From Enoplolaimus lenunculus (taxonomy: Eukaryota > Nematoda > Enoplea > Enoplida > Thoracostomopsidae), in assembly GCA_030248215.1 (NCBI GenBank), contig JASANG010000553.1, positions 84,440 through 148,439 on the forward strand: a DNA stretch of 64,000 nucleotides, given 5' to 3'. Made by a program: the position numbers and the translations under genes. The notes beneath the pieces were generated by a model. That model was not told where the DNA came from. It saw only the letters and a list, made by a program, of their open reading frames with translations, and ran no database searches. Positions 22,881-33,753 of this stretch are shown here, one piece after another. Numbering within the stretch: position 1 is the first letter of the stretch; every line of letters begins with the position of its first letter.

Positions 22881-24127
22881 TATGTGAAATAATAAGGGAA
22901 AATTATGAGTAAGCTAAATGTATAAACATTTTCAAAACATGGCTATCTTTAGCGAATGCTAGCTGACCGGTATATACCAGTGATCATGGTTGAATTTTAA
23001 ACAGGTGCATATAAGAATAATGTTTCCTGCACTCACATCTGATTATGAATTTGTATTGATTTTAAATGTCTACAAAGATATCCGGTGTAAGACAATGCGG
23101 ACACGGTTTTGTGATTGATTGAACATATAAAATATTAATTGTCGTTGCGGCTTCTAGTAGCCTTATTCCCAAGCATGAATACCGGTTGAGTTTCATTAGC
23201 TGTATATGTATTAACTTGGCTGTTCTGCATTTTTGGTCACAGGCTAATATAAGACTTATATTTAAGCCTAAACCTTAAGCCGGAGTCTAATCCCAACCTA
23301 AGCCCTAAGTTTTGGACTATGAGCAATGCTAAGCTTGGGCAGTCCATGGCCTAAATTTAATCCTCCGGTTACAGCATGCCAAAGTTATAAAAAATTTAGA
23401 AAGACTCAGGGGTGAATGTGTGTATACAAGAACGGTTATAGGTTTTAGGATTACGTTCAGTTCAATTAAAGATACGACTAAAGGATGATACAAGCTAACA
23501 CATACGTTTTAGTAAAAATGGTATTCTATGTACTTTGTGGTTCAAAACCTAAAAATCACAAGTAATAATATCTCACAATATTTGGTCTTTGAAGTTTCGG
23601 TTTTCAGGTTGATAACTTGAAACTTGAACAGGCTGAATTGTGTAACTCCAACGCCGCTTGTTCCCTTTTGTTTTTCAAAACTCTTATGTCTGACGTGTCA
23701 CAATTTAAATAGCAACAAATTAATTATTGGTTCGCTGTACATTCGTTTCTCGCAATACTTATTTCGTTAATATGCGGTGTTCGCAATAATTCGGTCAAAA
23801 ATGTTACAACACAAACGCTAATTTTTATACCAATTTTAATTCAATAACCAAACGCTTAATGGGTAATTGTACCCTGGCCATTAAAGTACAGCTCTTCAGA
23901 CACAATTTAAACAAATTTTTGTTTGTTTTTCAACTCCATCATGAGTTACCAACCTCAATATATATCTATTCTTGAGTTCATATCAAATTTCAAAAATGAA
24001 GTACACATGATTATTATTTTGAATTTTCGGCATACTAAATTGAGGCTTTTGTGGTTCCTAGTCCGAAACCGGATTAGCTCCGAATGTTTATGTCGTCAGT
24101 ATATGTAGGAATAATCGGTACTTCAGA
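22881..24127. other. Intergenic, no gene seen
   Basis: 23240-23350 contains a very degraded TTAGGC-core fragment (TTTAAGCCTAAACCTTAAGC, AACCTAAGCCCTAAG). The rest is AT-rich and featureless to me. Confidence 0.35.
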
Positions 24128-24129
24128 CG

Positions 24130-24230
24130 TTTGGCACGCATACAACGAGTGACTCGTACTCACAACCTACGGATCCTTAAAGCGAACGCTCTTCCACTAC
24201 GCCATGCTGCTCGCATGCGCAACTGCATTT
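24130..24230 (-). pseudogene. tRNA-like sequence (decayed tRNA or tRNA-derived repeat)
   Basis: On the minus strand TGGCGTAGTGGAAGAGCG fits the A box. A B-box-like GTACGAGTC follows 45 bases later, the spacing of a tRNA. Acceptor and T stems do not pair well and the anticodon stem cannot be closed, so a working tRNA is unlikely. Confidence 0.35.
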
Positions 24231-25689
24231 GCCGTCGAATGTCGACTTGTACGCTGCCAGCAAGCATACGTACAGTGCAATACTGTATATTGCATGTGCA
24301 CATAACGGACAAGCATATCTCACATGCTTACAATTGTTGAAGTTTTCGTTTTAAAATTAAAAAATGAAACAATGGATGCATATTCTGTAACCTTTTTTTG
24401 GTAAACATGGTACTTAATTTGTTTCTGCACGAAATTATCACTGGATTAATTGTTTAAACAGTTGTCACTAACGGATTAATTTAGACGCACCTGCCGATAC
24501 AACATCTTTACGTTGAAAACTTACGTTTTAATATCAAAAATTTTGAAATATTCCGTTTGAAATTTAGCAACAACGGCTTTTATGAAACATTTTTAGTCAT
24601 TTGGGGCTCTAGTTTGCAACTATGCCAAATTTTGCTTGTATTATATACTCATTTGACAACCTATCTCTAACTGATGATCGAGGCTACTGCCATTCAAATG
24701 CAAGAACTTTAAAGTAATGTAGAATTTCAAATCAAACTCGGCGCGGCCCTAATTGACCTTACTAAACAACGAAATGTCATTTCTACGGCTGTGACCCTTC
24801 GCAGACACACTGACATCGAGTATGAGCGATATAATTGGACGGAAACAGGCTTAAATTGTTCAATTTTGCAGTGCATTGAGTTTTGTTTAACTGACTTTCT
24901 GTTTAGAAAAATAGCGACTGCGGCCAGACGATGACCAGATGGGGCCCCACAACCTGGTTTCAAAAACTTTGAACCCGCCCGTGAACAGGTTTAGGATCAC
25001 TTGTCAATCATATGGGAAATCAACGAAATTTCAGATTCTGCGGCATGTTGAACTCTCTGAGGTTGCAACAGGTTTGAGAAACCGATGTAGACAGATAGAT
25101 ACAAAGGTCTCTGAACAGGTGTGGAAATTTATACCAGGAGCCGTCGAAATGTAAAAGCAAGATAACCTATGTCGAGTACGTACCTCAAATTGCTTTAAGA
25201 AGTGTTAATCGTGACAGGAATTTGGCTCTCTGACACGAGTGAGTAATGCTCGTATGCTCGACCACTGTTGTACCCTCAATTCAAATCGAAAATTCTTCCG
25301 CCCGCCCCCTCTTGTGGATAAAATAAAAGGCAGTTTTGAAATGAGTAAAAAATTCAATTATTTTTACGAAACCTATTTTAGTTTTTAAACTCAGCGATCG
25401 TTTACATGATTAGAGAGCCGAATAGCGGAATAGATTTAACGTTTTATAGGCTGCAAGTTCTGCCGAGTCAGTTTTGGTTTATTTCTTCGTTTAGGACGTT
25501 GATAGTTGAGTAAGGGTTTATTATTTAAATTAGCTTAAGAGGCCATTGCATGAAATAGAACGTAAAGTTGAAAACGAGGCCCAGACCGAGAGACAATTTT
25601 GTACACTAGTTTGTGTACTATTACGTGGATGACACATAAAGAACTCTTTATTAGTAACTTTCACAACAAATCATTCAGTAAAAAATGAC
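24231..25689. other. Intergenic, no gene seen
   Basis: Open frames at 24727-24963 and 24939-25154 show no family resemblance and no splice context I trust. No repeat family is recognised here. Confidence 0.3.
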
Positions 25690-26012
25690 TATTAGCAAGA
25701 GTCGATAATGACTCTTTTTACAAGAGCGTGCAACTGGGTAATCTCTGTGCAAAGAAGAATGTACCCGGCACGAGTTGCGTTTTTGCCCTACCACTCCTCT
25801 TTCTTTAGAGGAGGTATAACTGGTGCGAACCATGACAGTTTATGTATGCGGCGTCGAACATGATCTCCCTATAGTTTACTTTAGTGGTATTCATGTGATA
25901 GCGACCCCCCTCTAAACAATGAGGGTCAGCCAAAAACGGCAAAGCTTGCTGGTACAGCATTTTGTACCATGCGGGATCCCAAGAGTTGCACGCTCTTGTC
26001 ATGATCCACTTT
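25690..26012. repeat. Diverged inverted repeat (fold-back)
   Basis: ACAAGAGCGTGCAACT at about 25719 is mirrored by AGTTGCACGCTCTTGT at about 25985. Similarity continues inward through GTACC, GTTTTTG and TTTAGAGGAGG/CCCCCCTCTAAA blocks, so arms are roughly 110 bp with substantial divergence. Confidence 0.5.
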
Positions 26013-26344
26013 AGAAATTTAAATAATTGGAAAATATGTGTTTACATTTTTCATATTGAAGCCATGTATTTAGAAAATAACTTAGCAGGAGTTTACCAGT
26101 TGCACTTAAACGAGAAATAGAAACTAAAAAGCGTGACGAACATTAGTTAATGAGAGAACGGATATATAAGGAATGACCGAGCTTCGATAGCAAGTAGCAG
26201 AACAGAGCAATATCTTTACTTAGCCATTCGACTTATGTCTTCCGATCGAAGCATTTTTCGATTACATTTTAACAAAATTTGTTTATATGAACGGGTGGTT
26301 CACAGGCGCCCAAGAATACCTTCTGGTATCAGCCCCTGTCTGCA

Positions 26345-26430
26345 GGTATTAAAAATAATTAGTCTAAGCTTACACTATTGCATTCCAACGAAAAAGGCTC
26401 CGCCCATGATCTATACATGGACCGAAACAA
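26345..26430 (-). repeat. TTAGGC-core MITE end fragment
   Basis: TTAGTCTAAGCTTACACTAT, GCTCCGCCCATGATCTATAC and ATGGACC match the non-array terminus of type A elements. It lies about 90 bp before the predicted channel start codon. Confidence 0.5.
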
Positions 26431-26519
26431 TTTAGGGGCGTTTTGATGCCGGGGCTTACTAAATTCGAATACCTCGGATCAGCAGTCATTGTTGACATTT
26501 ACTGTTTAGTTTATAAATA

Positions 26520-29500
26520 ATGATACAAGTTTCAAAATTGCTTGTTATACATATCAGCGTCATCAGTGAGATTATTCTGCGTGTTCTGCTATCGGATGCG
26601 TCCTCAATTGTGAATGTCGCTACTGATAATGAAAACGGCAAATATGTCCTTATGGCAGCAAATCGCCGTGGGAATGTAAGCTCTGAACACGAAACTTAGA
26701 ACGGTTTCAGCTTTGAAAATCACGTATAATCGTTGCAGGTCGCTCATTACAATCATGTGTGAGCGGCTATGAGCTCAGTTTCAAAATTACCTCGTGATAT
26801 CCAAGGTGTATAACCGATTTTGTGACGCTGGTCACAACATTATTCGTGACCGGCACACAATTTTAGCATCGTCCAGCATGTGAAATCAAAACATTAATCA
26901 AAATTACTAATATTTGACAAACCTTTTTGACAAAACCTTGGTGAATATTAAGAACAGCGTCAAAAATATTATCTTTATTTTGAGGAAGTATTAAACGCAG
27001 GCCATAAGCGTATAACAGCGTCAAAAATATTAAACTTTATCATGCACTGGTTCGAAAGTTACCAAACGTTTGCCGGTCAACTTGTGACAGATGCTAGAGA
27101 CATTTGAGAATGTAGGCGTACATAAGTTGGTTTAACGTTCAATTTTTGTTTTCAGGCTCTAACCTTCAACGCAACTAAATCGAACCAAGCGTTCAATTCA
27201 ACTGTGGGCCATAACTCTTATCACATGTTCTCGGGACAGGACGACGGCGCCGCTGGTGAGCAGAATCCGATATGTAATTCAACTCTTGAACTGCATTGGG
27301 GACGAGCAGTGGAACAGTTGCTTGGACGATACGACAAACAAATGTTGCCACAACAAGGAGGTGTTGTGGTTACTATGGAAATTACCATTCAAGATATATC
27401 ATCATTATCGGAGTTGACGTCAGATTTTGAGTTAGATTTAATGTTCAGGTATGTGGCCAGTGTTTGCGCCGAGATGAAATGATTCATATATTATCAGCTC
27501 AACTTTGAAATTTAAATTTTAACCCTTTCTCACATGAATATTTTTTATTTTCCCTGACACTTACTTTTATGCTAGGATTCGAACTCCAGTGACTGGACTG
27601 GGAGGCGTATACCATCACCACTCAGCTATAGAAGCTTGACGCTCGAGCCGGAGGGATGTTTAACTCAGATTTTTGAGCTGGCTGCGGGTCTGGTAACACG
27701 CAAGTATGCATGGCTAACGCGTTTGTTCAAAATCAGTCAGATTTATTCACATTTTATCTTTCAGCGAAATTTGGCTCGATCCAGGCTTAAGTTTTACAAA
27801 TCATTCGATTTGTCGCAAAAACTTAACGTTGAAACCTGAGTTGAAAAGTCAAATTTGGACACCGGATACGTGTATTGTCAATACTAAACGCGCTGTGATA
27901 CACAACTCACCGTCAGAAAACGCGTTCATTATATTGTATGAAAATGGAACTGTTTGGGCAAACGTTCGCATGCAGGTTAGTCTATAAATAGTCTAATTAC
28001 ATACCAGTCCGTAGCCAGCGCACTTTACTTTGGGAGAGGAATTAATTTTTTTTCAGCAAGGGTATACTAATGTTTTCGTCGACTTACAAGCAAGGTTGAA
28101 AATTTTGTTTGATGCGGCCCACACTTTTCCAGGGGGGACTGAGCGCCTTGGCCTCCGCCTCCCGTGCTTGGCTTCGCGGGTTCGATTACAGGAAGTGAAA
28201 ACAAGGGCGCAATGAGAAATTGACCGCAAAATGTTATGCCGAAACGTTTTTGTAAGGGTAATATTTTTGAACTCAGCAGGTGAAATTTAAGCATGATTGG
28301 CCGAGTAGATTTCGTTCAAATCCGTGGACGATACTCTGTGACTTTTCTAAATATGGTAGACGCGGTAAACTGATTTATTCGTAAACTTTTTATTATAGAG
28401 ATACAGTAATATGGCCGTTTCAAGACCAAAATCCTAGTTATACGGTATTGTCATGGCTCAAATATAGCTTTGGAAACATTTGGGCCCATGTAAAGATCAG
28501 GGGCGGAACGTTTTTCTGAGAGACTACAATAGAGCAAGCTTAAGTTTTAGTCTGTTTTTTTGCTTGGCTTAGGCTTAGGCTTAGGCTTATGTTTAGAAAT
28601 ATGCTCATTCTTACACTTAGGCTTTTAGGCTTAGGCTTTGGCTTAGGAATATGCTTATAATATTGTTCCGCCCCTGTTCTTTACATTGGCCAACATTTGG
28701 AACCAGATTATGTTTGCCAGTTTTTAACCGAATCCAAAATGTACGTTAGACTGATGTTTTTGGCCTCGCTATTAACCCTTTATCACATGAATATTTTCTG
28801 TTTCCCCTGAGACCTACTTTTATTCTAGGACTCGAACTCCAGTGACTGGAATGTGAGGTGTATTCCATCACCACTCAGCTATATGAGCTTGACGCTCGAG
28901 CCCGAGGGGGCTCTCACGTCTTGTGGTGATTTAGTACTATGTATACGTGGCGCAATTGTTAAACACTGTGCGATATATATTATTTAACGTATATACACTG
29001 CGCTGAGTTGTCTATGGGCGACTCAATGTGAGAAGGGGTTAAAGAAAAATTACTTATGTATTGCATAAATGGTTGCAAAAACAATTTGTCATGTATACAT
29101 TGCTAAGGGACCGACCGTGTTTACTAGGGACTGCAGTTATATCCTCATTCTTAAAAGCTTAGGCTTGAGCTTAGAAATTTTCTTTATTGCCGTTACGGCC
29201 CTTAGTTTTTATATACACAGGCCAAGAAATTGGCTTGATTCAATTCCTGATAATTTGTAAAAAATATTGCCGTTGTTATTTGTCGAATGATTTTTATTAG
29301 TGTATTTTTGGTTTGAGGTCAAAGCCCCGTGCCGTATGGATCTGAAAATGTTTCCGTTCGATACACAACGATGCTCGCTTGTAATCGAAAGTTATAGTTA
29401 TAACTCTCAAGAGGTAAATGGTGTTCCTCATTTTGAGTCTGAATCAATAAAAGTCTATTTTAATTAGAGTCTGTAAATGAACGAGTCGAAATGTCTCAAT

Positions 29501-32500
29501 AGAGTTCATACCTGTCAATTGCGTTAGAAAACTTAACTGGTTCCTGGATCAAATAAAGTTTACTCAAAAACACGATTCAAAGCATACTTATATTAATATT
29601 TTAAGAAGTGTACTTAAAGCTAAAAAAGGTTATGCTTAAGTAACTGTTTTGAACAACAGAGAACGATATATAAAACAAAGTTGCGGATGCTAATAACCCA
29701 TGGTGAGGGTTGAAAACAAAAAATAGATCGTAACCGAATTAGCAAAAGGGTGTGTTTGGCGAAGCAAAATGTGTCATATTGATTTTTAAATTATTTTGTA
29801 ATTTACAGGTCCGATTGCGCTGGTACGGCACAAATCCGATCACAGTTGCGCCAATGGATTTGCCTGATTTCACACTTGTCAAATGGGATACACATCACGC
29901 CGAAATTCAATACCCGAACGGCCGATGGGATCAAATGCGCGTTACGTTTACATTCGCACGCCGGTTCGGATTCTATGTGTTTCAGGTATATAAACCAGTT
30001 GTGCTGTCGTGGGCTAACATTTTTTAAACTCACTCTGCCCCCCACCCGACGACAAATTTTCGTGGGTATGCCTATGGCGATTTTCGCGACAGTGCCAACT
30101 TCAGGGTGTACTTGAAGTCATGTAAATTTGTGTAAATTCTGGAGTCTCTCATTAAAGAAGTATATACTGACGCACTTGTGGTTATAAAAAGTAATTAATG
30201 TCGCTTAATCTTGTCAATTTACTACTTGATAGGTTTGGTTTGTTTTGATTCCTTGCGTTTGAAGTCGATGATACGAGAGATTAGAAACAGCGTTAGTCTT
30301 GGACAAAATATAAGCCGAGCATATTTTAGCTTACATAATCTGAGGGTTGCGCGAAGGAAAAGCGTAAAATGTTTTTGAAATTGTACTGGGTTTAGTAATT
30401 TGGACATATTTCAGTTGGATTGCATAACCTGTGTCTTTTACTTGTATAATTGGTTATAAAGGTATTGGGGAGGCATTATAATTGGTGTTATAAAGGTTTC
30501 GGGAGGAATAATAAACATTACCGGCCGCGTTACTAAATCATAGCTATACGTGTAGATCGGCAAAGAACAAAATAACAAGTGTGATTCAGGGTACAGGACT
30601 GAGCTATTAAAATCACGAACTTCTCACAATAGAACAAGTTAGAACTGTAAGGTATTCAGTCAAATTTTGATCAAAAGACTTCGAAGTGGTGGCTAATGGT
30701 ATACTTTAAGGGGCGTAACAGTAGATTAAGCGTATTCCTAAGCCTAAACCTAAGCTAAGGGTTGCAAAATGTGTTCCTAAGCCTTAGCCTAGGCCTAAGC
30801 CAAAAAGTAATCTAGAATCTAAACCCAATCTTTCATAGACGTACCAGAAACCTGGACACTCCTTAAAGTAACATGGGCCGAAGTGGTTAAGTGTTTCGCT
30901 CGTGCAGAACGCATCTTCCTATAAGAGAGGTCACGGTCTAAATCTTCTGCTGCCTTTGCACCATTTACCCTTTGGCGAGAATGTTGGAAACTGTTTAAGT
31001 TGCATTATTGAAACGGAATATGCCTGTATGATATTATTAACTCAAGCGACGTCTGATTATGATCTTAATTTTTATCGTTGACAATTACTTACACTTAGTG
31101 AATACATGCGGGGGCCTTTTAACCTACAGTGCGTGTGGCCTCAGTTATGACAGCGGCTATAAACGTATTCGTTGCTCAGGATGAACCAAATTAATTTCAG
31201 GCGTACTTTCCAACAACGCTAACCGTTATTTCGTCCTGGATAGGATTCTTGCTCGAAACGCGTGCAGTCTCAGCTCGTATAACTCTTGGAGTCAGCTCGC
31301 TCCTGGCTCTCGCGTTTCAATTCGGTACAATTTTACGCCATCTACCGCGAGTATCGTATATTAAATGCATCGATGTATGGATGATTTGTTGCGTAGCGTT
31401 CATTTTTTTCACTCTTGTCGAATTGTCGCTTGTTTCGCAATTAGCGGCGTGGGAAAAAGAAGCCGAGCTGGGCCGAGAGGTGGTTTCAAAATGGCTGGTG
31501 GCGTTGAAGAAAAAACGTGCCGAAATGGCGACTTCAGACCGCGGAGGTACTGGCTATGGCGGTCACGGACATCTTACAGAAGCCAAAGATGCCTTGGTAG
31601 CGCAGCGTGAAAATAGAACACGAACAATAACATGTGAATCTGAGTACACCGAGATAGACAAAGAAGATAGAGATTCGTTCAGGGTGGATCGTGAGTCAAG
31701 CAACGAAAGTAGTCTGGAGCGATTTATAGTTTCCAGTCGTCGAGACACAAAACGACATTCAGAAGCGACGGAAATTTTAGAATTTACTCGGATTAAACCG
31801 TCAACAGACACGCTGATCTTAGGCGAATCTGGTAAACTACAAAGTTTCACCGATAATTTCCTCAGCGACGAACGGTTGGTTTCCAGTTGCGATACTGTGG
31901 TGGTTCCGTCGACGAAATTGCATCATAAAACTGCATCACGAACCGCAGTGATAAGCATGCCGCATACTAATTTGTCAACCCAGCCTTGTTCGCAGTTATC
32001 ACCGATGGAAACGCCTAAACGATTGCAGTCAATTACGTTTTGTGACCATAAAGATTTAACGGTTCAAATGCCATCTGTCATGAGGTCTGCTTCACTAGTC
32101 GGGCACCATCCAAATTGTACCAGCGTTAAATTGCTACCCGCAGATTTAGGTGACGGTCAGGCGGATAAAGAAGCTAAACAGCGACCTCGGCATGCTAATG
32201 GCAATATAATCAGCACGCTATCTCGTGAACATTTATCTCCGGATTGCTGTGGGAACCGCATGCGAACGTCAAATACCAACACAAACAACAGCAACAACAA
32301 TAGTGTAGTGAGCAAAAATTATGCAAGCTGCCAATACGAGAATGATTACACGTCCACTAAAAATTCCATAACTCCTTCGGATGACAACGATTATATGAAC
32401 AGATCATGCTTTGTTGATGATACTAACCCTTTGCGCCCGGCGCCATTAGTAGGTCTAGAAGACCAACAGTTTGCTGACACATTCGAGCCTAAACGGAACA

Positions 32501-33375
32501 ATAAATGCGATAATTGCCCAAACAACAATTTACTACGAGGTATACGAATGCGTAAACAAGCGGTTAGTCGGTTGCCAGTAAGCGAAAATACCAGTGTTCG
32601 TCTAGTGCGTTCAAGCCACGAATCCGGTAGCCCGCTGGTCGTTCGGCATCACAAGCTTCATCCTGCTCACAAAATTGCGGTCAACACACAATTTTCTGAT
32701 CAAAATACGGCCGACGACCCACCTCAAGAACAATATCATCTAGCTGGGTCGGGCAAATCTCAGATACAGGGGCGCAAAGACAGTAGCAGGCGTTCAAATC
32801 AACCACATCGACAATCTGAAGATCACTGTGAGGCAAGCAATACTACTGCTATTAGCTATGTAACAAGCGATGGCAAATTAATATCGCCAAGCGATATTTT
32901 ATCATGGACTCAGCATCAGTTGTCCGAAGATCTGCGCTATGAAGATCCGAAATGTTGCTGCTGCTGTTGTTGGGGCGACAAAGGTTTCAACAAGAACTTT
33001 AAATGGAGCCGGTGGTCTAAAAGTTGTCTACCCATGCGTGACAAAAAACACAAACAACAACAACAAAAAAGCAGAGACAAAAGCGAAGAAGAACATGAGA
33101 CAAGAAAACAGCAAAAAAATGGCAAAAGCATCGAAACGCAGCATCAAAAGCCGCAGAAATTGCAACCGAGAAAAGGCCCTTCAATCATAAGCCGCCCATC
33201 ACGGCGTGGACTTGCGTCTTTGATCAAACGTACAATACGTGATTGGAGTATAACTGCAAGGAAAATCGATAGTTTTTCAATTGTTCTGTTTCCGATGGGG
33301 TTTATATCATTCAATGTGTTCTACTGGACAACTTACCTGATGATGCGGTCTAAACAGAATGACGGATCAATTTAG
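26520..33375 (+). CDS. Cys-loop ligand-gated ion channel subunit (LGC/GGR class), six exons
   Basis: Predicted 1035-residue pentameric channel subunit of the plasma membrane. Exons: 26520-26675, 27156-27448, 27765-27975, 29318-29413, 29809-29985 and 31201-33375. Phases are 0,2,0,0,0 and the frame is continuous. Exon 1 supplies a hydrophobic leader ([19 protein letters not shown]), a plausible but not ideal signal peptide. The extracellular domain shows [11 protein letters not shown], the WTPDT motif (181-185) and a Cys-loop with C225 and C239 separated by 13 residues. M1 is about 305-329, M2 about 337-357 (Leu at 9') and M3 about 364-388 ([13 protein letters not shown]). M4 is about 1001-1024, close to the C-terminus. 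The VSAR motif before M2 resembles the PAR motif of anion channels with Ser for Pro. The M3-M4 loop is about 600 residues. The FQFG...LPRVSYIK pattern resembles the nematode LGC-50/amine-gated and arthropod orphan anion-channel group; the ligand cannot be read. The exon-4 acceptor ends GAG, which is unusual. Introns 2-5 hold mobile elements. Confidence 0.93.
27523..27656 (-). repeat. Truncated E-family element in channel intron 2
   Basis: Begins at TTAA followed by CCCTTTCTCACATGAATAT and includes the tRNA-like module (ATTCGAACTCC and CCATCACCACTCAGCTATA), then breaks off after GACGCTCGAGCC. The other terminus is missing. Confidence 0.7.
27999..28200 (+). repeat. K-family element in channel intron 3
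   Basis: CAGTCCGTAGCCAGCGCACT, CGACTTACAAGCAAGGTTGA, AATTTTGTTTGATG and CCAGGGGGGACTGAGCGCC follow the order of the K copies. A GGGTTCGATTAC word near 28180 resembles a B box. Confidence 0.5.
28483..28691 (+). mobile_element. TTAGGC-core MITE, type A, perfect 8-bp target duplication, channel intron 3
   Basis: GGCCCATGTAAAGATCAGGG to CTGTTCTTTACATTGGCC, flanked by AACATTTG at 28475-28482 and 28692-28699. The core starts GCTTGGCTTAGGCTTAGGC and has further arrays at 28620-28650. Best-preserved type A copy. Confidence 0.88.
28776..29038 (-). mobile_element. E family: TTAA-flanked MITE with tRNA-like module, channel intron 3
   Basis: 263 bp between TTAA at 28772-28775 and 29039-29042. Ends CCCTTTATCACATGA and TGTGAGAAGGGG. 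The minus strand holds the A box TAGCTGAGTGGTGATGG and a B box of the type GAGTTCGAGTCC. Identical length to the copy at 8889 suggests a defined family. Confidence 0.8.
29135..29225 (+). repeat. TTAGGC-core MITE right-end fragment, channel intron 3
   Basis: TCATTCTTAAAAGCTTAGGC, TTGAGCTTAGAAAT, CCGTTACGGCCC and a terminal ACACAGGCC. The left end is missing. It ends about 90 bases before exon 4. Confidence 0.5.
29418..29530 (+). repeat. H-family fragment in channel intron 4
   Basis: TTCCTCATTTTGAGTCTGAA, TCAATAAAAGTCTATTTTAA and AGAGTTCATACCTGTCAATT match the left third of the H elements and start only a few bases after the exon-4 donor. Confidence 0.55.
30691..30879 (-). mobile_element. TTAGGC-core MITE, type B, perfect 8-bp target duplication, channel intron 5
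   Basis: GGCTAATGGTATACTTTAAG to CCTTAAAGTAACATGGGCC, flanked by GAAGTGGT at 30683-30690 and 30880-30887. The core reads CCTAAGCCTAAACCTAAGC and CCTAAGCCTTAGCCTAGGCC on this strand. Confidence 0.85.
32953..32970 (+). other. Six-cysteine run in the channel M3-M4 loop
   Basis: Codons TGT/TGC encode residues 896-901 ([10 protein letters not shown]), followed by a basic, Trp-containing stretch and a Gln-rich tract. Cys clusters beside basic residues in cytoplasmic loops are common palmitoylation sites. That role is inferred here. Confidence 0.6.
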
Positions 33376-33510
33376 TTGGGACTATGCTCGAACTAAGAAA
33401 TGGGGGTGAAGACGATTTTGGATTACGGTTGTCATTGATGCTGCCCATCTGTTACCATTCGATTTTCGTGTACAAAGTACGATTTAACAGCAATATTTTT
33501 AAATTCGTAA

Positions 33511-33567
33511 AATAAATGTGGACAGTGTGATACATCGCTTTGGGTTTGGGAGGGTTGTTGAAATAAA
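33511..33567 (+). promoter_or_regulatory. Candidate polyadenylation signals of the channel gene
   Basis: Two AATAAA hexamers lie at 33511-33516 and 33562-33567, 136 and 187 bases after the stop codon. Spacing and strand fit a short 3' UTR. Confidence 0.5.
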
Positions 33568-33750
33568 ATGTCATTTTTAATTTTGTACCTTATTCCCCAG
33601 TTCAAATATTCAGCATCAAAGCGCTTACCAGTGCTGGTTGCTGCTTCAAATATTTGAAACAAATAAGCGAAAAATTTACATGTTTTTAGCAACAATTTTA
33701 CGCATTCTAAAGTTTACTAGCTTTTTTTATGCTGCTTTAAAATCAAAATG
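33568..33750. other. Intergenic, no feature seen
   Basis: AT-rich spacer between the channel 3' end and the following tandem-repeat element. Confidence 0.3.
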
Positions 33751-33753
33751 TTT

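Noticed and set aside
24130-24230. Functional tRNA gene
   Set aside because: A- and B-box spacing fits, but acceptor, anticodon and T stems do not pair.
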